The notes: a model not told the origin generated them from the sequence alone. A DNA stretch of 5,592 bases from Micrococcaceae bacterium (GCA_003486025.1 DNHA01000169.1:1-5592), one strand, 5' to 3'; counted from the first letter of the stretch, positions 1 to 5,592 are shown. A program made the numbers and translations.

Positions 1-145
1 CGCCAGCAAACATGCGTCCGAGCGCACTTCCTCAGGTTTCCACATGGGCAACCTGTCCACCTGCACCATCTAAGATGGCAAAATCATTTTTGGAAATACT
101 CTTAGTCTGCTGGAAGACGAGAACGTCCTGATTGAAGATCGACAT
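1..145 (-). pseudogene. LURP-one/phospholipid scramblase-like protein, 5' part with in-frame stop
   Basis: Reading the minus strand from the ATG at 145-143 gives MSIFNQDVLVFQQTKSISKN, continuing to ...ILDGAGGQVAHVET, then TGA (34-32), then in the same frame GSALGRMFAG to the window edge. The pattern (short N-terminus, xDVLVFQQ, a xDFAILDxxGxxVAxVET strand pair, then GSxLGRMFAG) resembles the start of LURP-one-related/tubby-like scramblase-family proteins as I recall them from actinobacteria. Family-like sequence continues on both sides of the TGA, which argues for a nonsense change (for example GGA, AGA or CGA to TGA) rather than a natural end. Only about 48 codons are visible, so the rest of the gene is unseen. 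No Shine-Dalgarno sequence precedes the ATG; a -10 element 7 bases upstream suggests a leaderless transcript. Members bind or reorganise membrane lipids, but the bacterial role is poorly defined. An assembly error or translation restart at the ATG of RMFAG are alternatives. Confidence 0.5.
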
Positions 146-152
146 GCAAGCG

Positions 153-161
153 ATTATGCCA
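153..161 (-). promoter_or_regulatory. Extended -10 element for a leaderless transcript of the scramblase-like gene
   Basis: On the minus strand the sequence reads TGG-CATAAT, then seven bases (CGCTTGC), then ATG. The hexamer keeps the key A, T and T of TATAAT, and the preceding TG at the extended -10 position can replace a good -35. The region 17 bases further upstream (around 176-181, CGGATA) is not a -35 match. The distance from hexamer to ATG places the transcription start at or next to the A of the start codon. That is the usual geometry of actinobacterial leaderless mRNAs and fits the missing Shine-Dalgarno. Predicted by eye. Confidence 0.45.
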
Positions 162-224
162 TCCAGGACGCCAACTATCCGAGCAATGATTTTGCCTGTC
201 TGGCCCCGCTAGCCGTCTTGGATT

Positions 225-272
225 CCGAAAATCAAGGGAGCCCAGACTCGAAGTACCGTTCTGGGATCCCTT
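225..272 (-). terminator. Rho-independent-type terminator after the M18 aminopeptidase gene
   Basis: The arms 234-246 (AAGGGAGCCCAGA) and 260-272 (TCTGGGATCCCTT) pair over 13 positions with a single mismatch (240/266) around a 13-base loop. On the minus strand the hairpin begins 16 bases after the aminopeptidase stop codon and is followed by GATTTTC, a short T tract. On the plus strand it is followed by TTGGATTTTT, so it could work in both directions, although no plus-strand gene ends here. It insulates the aminopeptidase from the scramblase-like gene downstream. Confidence 0.7.
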
Positions 273-288
273 GGATTTTTCGTGCCGT

Positions 289-1569
289 TTATTCCCCGAA
301 GAACTCGCGCGATACCTTGGAGAGGTACCAAGGATCATCCACGCCGCACATCTCGCGAGCCGAGTGCATCGATAACAATGCGACGCCCACGTCCAGCGTG
401 CGGATACCCAACCGAGTAGCGGTCAGCGGGCCGATAGTGGAACCGCAGGGAACCTGGTTGTTCGATACAAACTCTTGGTAAGGAACGCCGGCATTCTGGC
501 ACCAATTAGCAAACGCGGCAGCACCGACCGCATCGGTTGCGTATCGTTGGTTGGCATTGATCTTCAGCAGTGGTCCGCCGTTGAGCTGTGGTCGATTAGC
601 TGGATCATGGCGTTCCGGGTAATTCGGGTGTACCGCGTGCCCAGCATCAGCCGAGAGGCATACGGAAGCGGCCATCGCGCGGGCGTTATCCTCCGTACCG
701 GCACCGAAGGATGCCTGGATCCGGCCTAGAACCTCTTCCAAGAATGGTCCACTGGCTCCGGAACGTGACGCCGAACCGATTTCTTCGTGGTCAAAAGCCG
801 CGAGCATCGCGATGCGCTGACCCGATGGGGTGCGCGAATGATTAGTCAGGGCAATCAGCCCTGCGTGCACGCTAGTGAGGTTATCCAGCCGCGAGCTGGC
901 AAAGAAGTCCTTGCCATGGCCGAAGACCTCACCACGTTGGGCCGGGGCAGTCAGCACGTCGTAGCCTGCAACTTGCGCCGGATCAACACCGGCGCAGGCC
1001 GCCAGAATGCCCAGAATGTCGGCATCAGCCAGCTCGCCGGCTCCGAAGATTGGGTTAGTGTGGGTCTGCTTATCCAAGGTCAGGCCGTCGTTAACCTGGC
1101 GGTCAAGGTGAATTGCCAGTTGTGGAATGCGAAGCAGCGGTTCGGTCTGAGCCAGGTGAACCGATCCGTCACGCAGGACCAGACGGCCTGCAAGCACCAG
1201 TTCTCGGTCTAGCCAGGAGTTCAGTAGCGGGCCGCCATATACCTCAACTCCTGCCTGCCACCAGCCGTTGGATCCGGTCGTCGGCTTCGGCTTGAGTTTA
1301 AAGCCAGGTGAGTCGGTATGGGCTCCAAGAATGTGAAACCCGCTGATCGCGGTCGCGGCTTCGGGCTGTACCCAAGCGATGATCGCACCATCTCGCACTA
1401 CATAGTAGGAGCCCGAGCTCAAATTCCAGGCTGCGCTCTCATCCAAGGCGGTGAATCCCTCGGCATCCAAGCGCTTGGCGGCGCTGGCCACCGCGTGGAA
1501 GCTGGAGGGAGAGGTCGCTACGTACTCGGCCAGGTCTGCAATGTGTGCCATTGCTGCGGCTTGTGCCAT
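289..1569 (-). CDS. apeB: M18 family aminopeptidase
   Basis: A 426-residue cytosolic zinc-dependent metallopeptidase that removes N-terminal residues from peptides; the family includes aspartyl aminopeptidases and forms large tetrahedral dodecamers. The length matches full M18 members. The metal and catalytic motifs are all present and in order: GAHTDSPG (about 82-89, metal-binding His84), SRLDN (226-230, bridging Asp229), FDHEEIGS (259-266, catalytic/metal Glu262-Glu263), SADAGHAVHPNY (306-317, Asp308) and MHSAREMCG (401-409, His402). Nothing suggests inactivity. The start at 1569 has only a weak, distant AGAAG (1587-1583, 13 bases away). A second in-frame ATG at codon 7 has no better site, so the first was kept. 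Monocistronic by context: a hairpin terminator follows it and a divergent gene lies upstream. The preferred residue (acidic or broader) cannot be told from the sequence; the symbol is the one commonly used for bacterial M18 aminopeptidase 2. Confidence 0.95.
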   Translation of the reverse strand: MAQAAAMAHIADLAEYVATSPSSFHAVASAAKRLDAEGFTALDESAAWNLSSGSYYVVRDGAIIAWVQPEAATAISGFHILGAHTDSPGFKLKPKPTTGSNGWWQAGVEVYGGPLLNSWLDRELVLAGRLVLRDGSVHLAQTEPLLRIPQLAIHLDRQVNDGLTLDKQTHTNPIFGAGELADADILGILAACAGVDPAQVAGYDVLTAPAQRGEVFGHGKDFFASSRLDNLTSVHAGLIALTNHSRTPSGQRIAMLAAFDHEEIGSASRSGASGPFLEEVLGRIQASFGAGTEDNARAMAASVCLSADAGHAVHPNYPERHDPANRPQLNGGPLLKINANQRYATDAVGAAAFANWCQNAGVPYQEFVSNNQVPCGSTIGPLTATRLGIRTLDVGVALLSMHSAREMCGVDDPWYLSKVSREFFGE

Positions 1570-1782
1570 AACTGGATGCTCACTTCTTTCATCAGGTTGC
1601 TGTGCCGGCCTGAACTGCCGAGCTTTTCCCAGCTTAGTATTTTTCAGCCTTTAGGGGGTGCAATGATCTCCGCTTTCAATTTAAATGTCTCATCAACGAA
1701 GCCGCTGAGTGTCGAACTTGACGTAGTAGGACATTTGCAAGCATGCTGACAGAAAGTAGCCAACTAGGAAACGAGTGAAATC
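1570..1782. other. Divergent intergenic region between the M18 aminopeptidase and lapA-like genes
   Basis: This 213-base, comparatively AT-rich stretch must hold the promoters of two divergent genes. The plus-strand promoter can be proposed (1718-1747). For the aminopeptidase side I found only partial matches on the minus strand, such as TTGAAA (1680-1675) and TTGCAC (1664-1659), with no convincing -10 at the right spacing. An 8-base palindrome ATTTAAAT lies at 1679-1686. I see no small gene here: the plus-strand reading frame that crosses it is the antisense tail of the aminopeptidase. Confidence 0.6.
1718..1747 (+). promoter_or_regulatory. Candidate sigma-70-type promoter for the LapA-domain gene
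   Basis: TTGACG (1718-1723) matches the -35 consensus at five of six bases. After an 18-base spacer comes CATGCT (1742-1747), a weak -10 keeping the second A, the third T and the final T. The -10 ends 35 bases before the ATG, which allows a short leader with AGGAA at 1766-1770. The 8-base palindrome AGCATGCT overlaps the -10. Predicted by eye. Confidence 0.4.
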
Positions 1783-2193
1783 ATGACATCGACTCCTCAC
1801 ACACCAGATGACCTCCCGGTTGGACACGAAGCAACGTCAGATCCAGACGGTGTTGCCAGCGTCAAGCCAGTTACCGCACCGCTTGAGAAGCCAGCTAAGT
1901 CCCAGACTCCACCGCCCGAAGAATCCAAGTTACCGGCAACCAAACTAGGCCGAATCTGGACTGCGTCCGTTCTGGGCCTGATCGTTCTGGTGTTGCTCAT
2001 CATTTTCATTGCTCAGAATCAGGATCAGGTGACGCTGCGCTACTTCACCTATGAAGGCCAGGTGAATCTTGGTCTGGCGCTGTTCATCGCAGCGGTTGCC
2101 GGCGGCCTGCTGATCGCGGCTGTCGGTGCCGCCCGCGTGATTCAGCTACGCGCCACAGCACGGAAGGGCCGCAAGGCACGGAACCGCCGTTAA
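1783..2193 (+). CDS. LapA-domain (DUF1049) small membrane protein
   Basis: A 136-residue protein with a hydrophilic, proline- and charge-rich N-terminal region (1-57) followed by a two-helix hairpin: TM1 about 60-78 (ending IIFIAQN) and TM2 about 95-117. It ends in a strongly basic cytoplasmic tail of Arg/Lys (118-136). The FIAQNxxxVxLxYF segment after the first helix, then the Gly/Ala-rich second helix, is the signature of the lipopolysaccharide-assembly LapA domain. In Gram-negatives LapA takes part in envelope regulation, but actinobacteria lack LPS, so that function cannot be transferred. The actinobacterial versions are simply integral membrane proteins of unknown role. The start is supported by AGGAA 12 bases upstream, with GAG closer at 7 bases. 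It stands alone: divergent from the aminopeptidase and convergent with the regulator gene. The long N-terminal extension makes it larger than a minimal LapA protein of about 90-110 residues. Confidence 0.85.
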   Translation: MTSTPHTPDDLPVGHEATSDPDGVASVKPVTAPLEKPAKSQTPPPEESKLPATKLGRIWTASVLGLIVLVLLIIFIAQNQDQVTLRYFTYEGQVNLGLALFIAAVAGGLLIAAVGAARVIQLRATARKGRKARNRR

Positions 2194-2200
2194 AGCATGC

Positions 2201-2240
2201 ACGCTGCTGACCGGACCCGATGCGGGCCGGCCAGCAGCGT
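2201..2240. terminator. Shared hairpin terminator between the convergent lapA-like and response regulator genes
   Basis: ACGCTGCTG (2201-2209) pairs perfectly with CAGCAGCGT (2232-2240). After one mismatch the stem continues with CCGG/CCGG and, past a bulged A, CCC/GGG, closing on a loop of about five bases. It starts 7 bases after the lapA-like stop codon and lies 14 bases beyond the regulator stop codon on the other strand. There is no clear T tract on the plus side (AACTTGTCT) and only TTT on the minus side. It may therefore act as a bidirectional terminator or as a 3'-end stabilising structure. Confidence 0.6.
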
Positions 2241-2254
2241 AACTTGTCTGAAGA

Positions 2255-2956
2255 CTAGAAGTCCAGGCCTTGCGATGGGATAACCAGACCGGTCTCGTAG
2301 GCATAAACCACTGCCTGTACTCGATCACGTAAATGCAGCTTTGTCAGAATCCGGCGAACATGTGTTTTAACAGTTGCCTCGGAGAGGAAAAACCGGTGCG
2401 CAATTTCGGCGTTTGAAAGCCCCTCCGATAAAGCCCTCAAGACTTCCTGTTCACGCGGAGTCAGGTCATCAAGCAGTGGATCGCGTTCCGCTGGCTCGGC
2501 AGTCTTCGCGGGATGTCCCTTGGCACCGTGACGCACATAGGTTTCCAGCAGCCGGGCTGTCACCCGCGGGGCTACCACCGCGTCACCCGAAGCTACCAGG
2601 CGCACCGCGGAAACTAGTTCTTCGGGCGCAACGTCTTTGAGCAAGAAGGCGCTGGCACCTGCCTGCAAACCAGAAAAGGCGTACTCATCCAGGTCAAAGG
2701 TCGTCAGAATGATGATCTTTGTATCCGGGTACTGTTTGGCGATCCGCTCGGTCGCCTCCAGCCCATCCATTTTCGGCATGCGCACATCCATCAACACGAC
2801 ATCCGGAACCAAGGCCGCGGTCTGCGTGAGTGCTTCCAACCCATCTGCGGCCTCGCCCACGATATGCATATCGTTTTCGCCCTCAAGAATCAGCCGGAAG
2901 CCCATGCGTAGCAGTGGCTGGTCGTCAACCAGCAGCACCTTGATAATTTCTTCCAT
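2255..2956 (-). CDS. NarL/FixJ family response regulator
   Basis: A 233-residue two-component transcription factor. The receiver domain covers about 5-125, with the acidic pair Asp11-Asp12, phospho-acceptor Asp57 in VVLMDVRMPKMDG, switch Thr85/Thr86 in IILTTF and Lys107 in FLLKD. A variable linker (about 140-162) leads to a LuxR-type helix-turn-helix (about 163-228: LTPREQEVLRALSEGLSNAE, then LSEATVKTHVRRILTKL). All catalytic residues for phosphotransfer are intact. The start at 2956 is fixed by AAGGAG six bases upstream, within the last codons of the kinase gene; only 3 bases separate the two genes, so translation is probably coupled. The partner is the kinase just upstream. Known relatives of this pairing (LiaR-, DesR- and VraR-like regulators) respond to envelope or membrane changes. 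The likely target here is the transporter operon itself, but no operator is visible because the operon promoter lies off the window. Confidence 0.93.
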   Translation of the reverse strand: MEEIIKVLLVDDQPLLRMGFRLILEGENDMHIVGEAADGLEALTQTAALVPDVVLMDVRMPKMDGLEATERIAKQYPDTKIIILTTFDLDEYAFSGLQAGASAFLLKDVAPEELVSAVRLVASGDAVVAPRVTARLLETYVRHGAKGHPAKTAEPAERDPLLDDLTPREQEVLRALSEGLSNAEIAHRFFLSEATVKTHVRRILTKLHLRDRVQAVVYAYETGLVIPSQGLDF

Positions 2957-2959
2957 GAG

Positions 2960-4249
2960 CTACTCCTTGGTGGCTAAATGTTCGTTGGAATTCTCTGGCA
3001 TGCGGAGGGTAGCTTTCACAATCCAGCCTCCGTGGGCCACCGGGCCGGCGTTCACCGTTCCGTCAAAGAGGGCAACCCGTTCTCGCATGCCGCGCAATCC
3101 TTGCCCGGTTCCGACGCTCGGTACCCGGGTTGCGTCACCGTCATCGATAATTTCGATCCGCACCTGGCTGGAACAACGTTCCATGCGCACCTGCACATCG
3201 CTGACATTGTGGGCGTAGCGCAATGAATTAGTCAATGATTCCTGGATGATGCGGAAGACCGTCAACTGAAAAGTCGTATCTTCTGGAAGCGGCTCACCGA
3301 TATACGTATAGGTCAGCGGCAAACCTGCCACACGGAATCCCTCGAGCATCTGATCCAAGCTACCGCCGGTAGGTTTCAATTCAAGTTCTTCGGTTTCGCT
3401 TTGCCGCAGTACCCCGAGCATACGTCGCATATCGGACAGGGCCGCACGCCCGGTACCCGATAGTTCCTTGAGCACCTGTTCGGAACGCTCTTGGTCGCGT
3501 CGTCCCACCACGCGGGCACCCTCAGACAGCGCGATCATCACCGACAGGGAGTGAGCCACCACGTCATGCATTTCGCGGGCAATGCGGTTTCGTTCTTGGA
3601 CCTGGGCCAACCGTGAAACTTGGGAAGCCCAGTGGTTCAATTCGGCCTCATGGATGCGGCCATTACGAATATTTGTACCGATGGCGGCAGCTGCCGCATA
3701 GATACCGATCAGGAATCCACCGGTAATACCGATGAGGATCCCGGAGGCCGCCGCATCATCGATATTGTCCGCGTCCGAGTCCACCGCCAGATCGGTCAGG
3801 TCCGGGTAGCCCATCAGCACCATCATCAACAGCTGGAAACAACCCGCAAGCAAGGCGATGGGAACCGCACGGCGGCCAGGATAACTGGTGCCCACCGAAT
3901 ACAGCGCGATGGCCATTCCCACGCCGCCCATTCCGCCGCTTTGGCCGGCAAGCAAGATGCCAGCAAACTCAAGGACGAAGATGACGCATAACACCGTCAG
4001 CGGAGCCTTGCGCCGCCACAACAGCACCAGGCCAATGCTTACGGTCAATAACAAGTACAAGGCCGGTGGCACATTGGGCAGGTAAGCCATCATGACCGTG
4101 TTGGGCAACGCCAGGAAAAAGTAGATGACTACGGTTCCCACAACAACCACACGCGGATGGGTACGCAGGTATCTGCGTACCCGACCCATCCGCTTGGCCG
4201 CCAGCTCGTCGAAGGAGACTACCGGCTCCTGCAGCGATGTTTGGCTCAT
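2960..4249 (-). CDS. Membrane sensor histidine kinase (HisKA_3/NarL-partner type)
   Basis: A 429-residue kinase. After a short basic cytoplasmic N-terminus come about six membrane helices (approximately 34-49, 60-78, 84-102, 107-121, 128-147, 168-192). Between the last two is an acidic loop (150-165, seven Asp). The HisKA_3 dimerisation domain follows, with phospho-acceptor His228 in REMHDVVAHSLSVM. The ATPase domain has an N box at QESLTNSLRYAHN (Asn341), a G1 box IIDDGDA (368-373) in which the usual final Gly of DxGxG is Ala, and a G2 box GTGQGLRGMRER (380-391). It would autophosphorylate and pass phosphate to Asp57 of the adjacent regulator. The frame is open for 40 codons further upstream (to 4369), but that would overlap the permease by 85 bases with no recognisable domain, so the ATG at 4249 was chosen. 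Its ribosome site is weak. A second ATG at codon 21 (4189) is an alternative. The signal is unknown. Confidence 0.9.
   Translation of the reverse strand: MSQTSLQEPVVSFDELAAKRMGRVRRYLRTHPRVVVVGTVVIYFFLALPNTVMMAYLPNVPPALYLLLTVSIGLVLLWRRKAPLTVLCVIFVLEFAGILLAGQSGGMGGVGMAIALYSVGTSYPGRRAVPIALLAGCFQLLMMVLMGYPDLTDLAVDSDADNIDDAAASGILIGITGGFLIGIYAAAAAIGTNIRNGRIHEAELNHWASQVSRLAQVQERNRIAREMHDVVAHSLSVMIALSEGARVVGRRDQERSEQVLKELSGTGRAALSDMRRMLGVLRQSETEELELKPTGGSLDQMLEGFRVAGLPLTYTYIGEPLPEDTTFQLTVFRIIQESLTNSLRYAHNVSDVQVRMERCSSQVRIEIIDDGDATRVPSVGTGQGLRGMRERVALFDGTVNAGPVAHGGWIVKATLRMPENSNEHLATKE
2963..2968 (-). promoter_or_regulatory. Shine-Dalgarno of the response regulator, inside the kinase 3' end
   Basis: AAGGAG ends six bases before the regulator ATG and encodes the final Lys-Glu codons of the kinase. 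It is the strongest ribosome binding site in the operon and suggests efficient, coupled translation of the regulator. Confidence 0.8.
4153..4193. repeat. 16-bp inverted repeat inside the kinase gene
   Basis: GCGGATGGGTACGCAG (4153-4168) is followed by the four-base loop GTAT and by CTGCGTACCC-GACCC-ATCCGC (4173-4193). The arms are perfectly complementary over 16 bp except for the five-base bulge GACCC at 4183-4187. The inner 10 bp (GGGTACGCAG/CTGCGTACCC) are perfect and uninterrupted. It lies in codons 19-33 of the kinase, overlaps the alternative start at codon 21, and has no T tract after it on either strand. Confidence 0.85.
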
Positions 4250-4284
4250 ATCATCCAGTCTAGTTTGATCCGGTGCTTCAATTC

Positions 4285-5115
4285 TCAGATGTCGCGGGCC
4301 TTGAGCAGCCAGGCCCCTAAGATCAACGGGATCAGTGTCCAACCGGCTACGCCGACGAGCTGTTGCCACAGTTCAAGTTCGCTTGGATAGGACAGCGGCA
4401 AGGCCAGTGACATGCCCAGCTGGTCCGGCAGGAACCGGACGATATTCTGTACCCAGTCTGCCAGCATCGTCAGCAGGCCGGTGACCAGTGGAAGCACGAA
4501 GAACAAGGCCACCAAGGAGGTGATGCCACCTGCCGAGTTACGCAGAATTGCTCCAAGAGCCAACCCGATCAGTGCGGCCATGACTACCGCGAGCGCACCG
4601 TACCAGAGCACGTTCTGGAAGTGGCTTCCGAAGAATTCCAACGTCATGTTGTAGTTCTTCGCCAGCGGCACGCAGACCAGATAGGTCAGGACACTGCTGA
4701 TCAGCTGGACGAGCGCACTGAGGACGGTGATCAGTACTGCCTTGGCTCCCAGCACCCGCAGTCGTTGCGGGCTTGCCAGGAAGGTACTGACGGCGGAGCC
4801 GGTGGTGAATTCTCCGCTCATCAGCAGCACCCCGAGAACACCGAGGATTAGCTGCGAGAAGGCCAGACCCGAGCCCAGCAGTTCCGCGGTAAATTCGGGG
4901 CTTGCCATGTCCGGAACCCCGGGCATCGGCGGGGCTTCGCTGGCGAAGGAGCCAACGCCCCAGACACCCAGCACGGCAATACCCATATTGAGTACCACCG
5001 CCACCAGGATCAGGACGCGGGTGGAATTCAGCGAGAAGAATCGGATCGATTCCGATCGCAGCACGCCACCGAAGGTGACTTTGCCAGTGGTTGGGGTTGC
5101 GAGGTGAGTACTCAT
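4285..5115 (-). CDS. ABC-2 type transporter permease
   Basis: A 276-residue integral membrane subunit of an ABC exporter. It has six predicted helices (about 34-54, 80-100, 123-150, 168-191, 196-218, 252-271). A cytoplasmic SGEFTTGSAVSTFLASPQR segment (100-118) sits after the second helix. This E-x-x-x-G coupling region is typical of ABC-2/BcrB-like permeases with six helices, where it touches the ATPase. The loop between the first two helices (55-79) is proline- and methionine-rich. GGAGG nine bases upstream supports the start. The ATG shares one base with the TGA of the ATPase gene, so the two subunits are translationally coupled and should form one complex, probably with two copies of each. 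Such pairs export antimicrobial peptides, lipids or drugs; which one cannot be inferred here. The linked kinase-regulator genes favour a regulated defence or membrane-homeostasis role. Confidence 0.88.
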   Translation of the reverse strand: MSTHLATPTTGKVTFGGVLRSESIRFFSLNSTRVLILVAVVLNMGIAVLGVWGVGSFASEAPPMPGVPDMASPEFTAELLGSGLAFSQLILGVLGVLLMSGEFTTGSAVSTFLASPQRLRVLGAKAVLITVLSALVQLISSVLTYLVCVPLAKNYNMTLEFFGSHFQNVLWYGALAVVMAALIGLALGAILRNSAGGITSLVALFFVLPLVTGLLTMLADWVQNIVRFLPDQLGMSLALPLSYPSELELWQQLVGVAGWTLIPLILGAWLLKARDI

Positions 5116-5592
5116 CAGTGGGTGCCTCCGGCGACTGCGTCGTGCTGAACTTGGGACCTGTATTCGACCTCGTCGCGGGTCAATTCCATATAAGCGTCTT
5201 CGAGCGTGCGCTGCAGCGGCCGGAGCTCACTGAGCACGATTCCGCTTTCCAAAGCCCGGCGTCCAATCGATTCCGAGTCCGGACCGGCCACCCGCAAGGT
5301 GGTGGAATCCAGCCGGGTCAGTTGCACACCCTCGGCTGCGAGAACCGTCATCAGCGGATCCAGATTCGACGAGCGCACAATGGTCTGACGCAATCCATCA
5401 TCGATAAATTCACTGATCGGCGCATCGGCAAGGATCCGCCCGCGGCCAATGACAATCAGGTGATCGGCGGTCTGCGCCATCTCGCTCATCAGGTGTGAAG
5501 AGATGAAAACCGTCTTGCCCTCGGCTGCCTGCTGGCGAGCCAGGTTGCGTACCCAGGCGACACCTTCAGGATCCAGTCCGTTGACCGGTTCA
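5115..5592 (-). CDS. ABC transporter ATP-binding protein (BcrA-type), C-terminal part
   Basis: The frame is open from the window edge to the TGA at 5117-5115, giving the last 158 residues. The visible part starts with EPVNGLDPEG, the end of Walker B plus the D-loop. The switch His follows in FISSHLMSEM (H-loop), then the typical end of the nucleotide-binding core (ADHLIVIGRGRILADAPI). Beyond this is a C-terminal extension of about 90 residues ending in LEDAYMELTRDEVEYR, found in BcrA-like drug and bacteriocin exporter ATPases. Walker A, Q-loop and signature motif lie outside the window. It powers the permease encoded immediately downstream. An internal ATG at 5489 is not the start, because the conserved D-loop lies upstream of it in frame. 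Confidence 0.92.
   Translation of the reverse strand, partial: EPVNGLDPEGVAWVRNLARQQAAEGKTVFISSHLMSEMAQTADHLIVIGRGRILADAPISEFIDDGLRQTIVRSSNLDPLMTVLAAEGVQLTRLDSTTLRVAGPDSESIGRRALESGIVLSELRPLQRTLEDAYMELTRDEVEYRSQVQHDAVAGGTH

Noticed and set aside
2..73. Plus-strand frame open from the left edge to a TAA at 71-73, possibly the tail of an upstream gene
   Set aside because: The residues (including SERTSSGFHMGNLSTCTI) resemble no family, while the opposite strand over the same bases reads as a coherent protein.
102..338. Minus-strand 78-codon open frame overlapping the aminopeptidase 3' end
   Set aside because: It runs through the terminator hairpin in a different frame from both neighbouring genes and its product is low-complexity and polar.
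1318..1749. Plus-strand 143-codon open frame crossing the start of the aminopeptidase gene
   Set aside because: Most of it is antisense to the aminopeptidase N-terminus, and the product has no family-like pattern.
1742..2200. GCATGC palindromes in the lapA-like promoter and just after its stop codon
   Set aside because: Only six to eight bases long, expected by chance, with no shared flanking sequence.
2637..3218. Plus-strand 193-codon open frame opposite the regulator and kinase genes
   Set aside because: It is antisense to two clearly conserved genes, is serine-rich with no domain pattern, and has no ribosome site; it is a shadow of high-GC coding sequence.
1..5592. Transfer RNA genes, insertion sequences, CRISPR repeats, attachment sites
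   Set aside because: I read both strands for tRNA-like arms, terminal repeats with transposase genes and regular spaced repeats, and found none.

Overview
The window looks like chromosomal DNA from a moderately high-GC actinobacterium. Codon use, protein style and several family choices (M18 aminopeptidase, LapA-domain membrane protein, BcrA-type ABC ATPase beside a NarL-type two-component pair) point to the Micrococcaceae (Arthrobacter/Glutamicibacter-like). That placement is an inference from sequence style, not from a database match. I see no RNA genes, insertion sequences, CRISPR arrays or phage genes.

Layout, left to right. The first 145 bases hold the start of a minus-strand gene that I read as a LURP-one/phospholipid-scramblase-like protein. 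It has an apparently leaderless start and an in-frame TGA at codon 38, so it may be broken. A strong hairpin (234-272) separates it from an M18 family aminopeptidase on the minus strand (289-1569). A 213-base divergent intergenic region follows, then a small LapA-domain membrane protein on the plus strand (1783-2193). A long hairpin (2201-2240) lies between lapA and the convergent block to its right.

The right half (2255-5592) is one compact minus-strand operon, in transcription order: ABC transporter ATPase (truncated by the window end), six-helix ABC-2 type permease, membrane sensor histidine kinase (HisKA_3 type), and NarL/FixJ response regulator. Spacings are tight: a 1-base stop/start overlap between ATPase and permease, 35 bases between permease and kinase, and 3 bases between kinase and regulator. 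The natural reading is an exporter or membrane-stress module. The kinase would sense something at the membrane, phosphorylate the regulator, and the regulator would control the transporter operon. The substrate and signal cannot be read from the sequence. The operon promoter lies beyond the right edge.

The most unusual items are the in-frame stop in the scramblase-like gene, a 16-bp inverted repeat inside the early coding region of the kinase, and a strongly acidic predicted extracytoplasmic loop in that kinase. The rest is ordinary actinobacterial content, and I do not see a clear new system.
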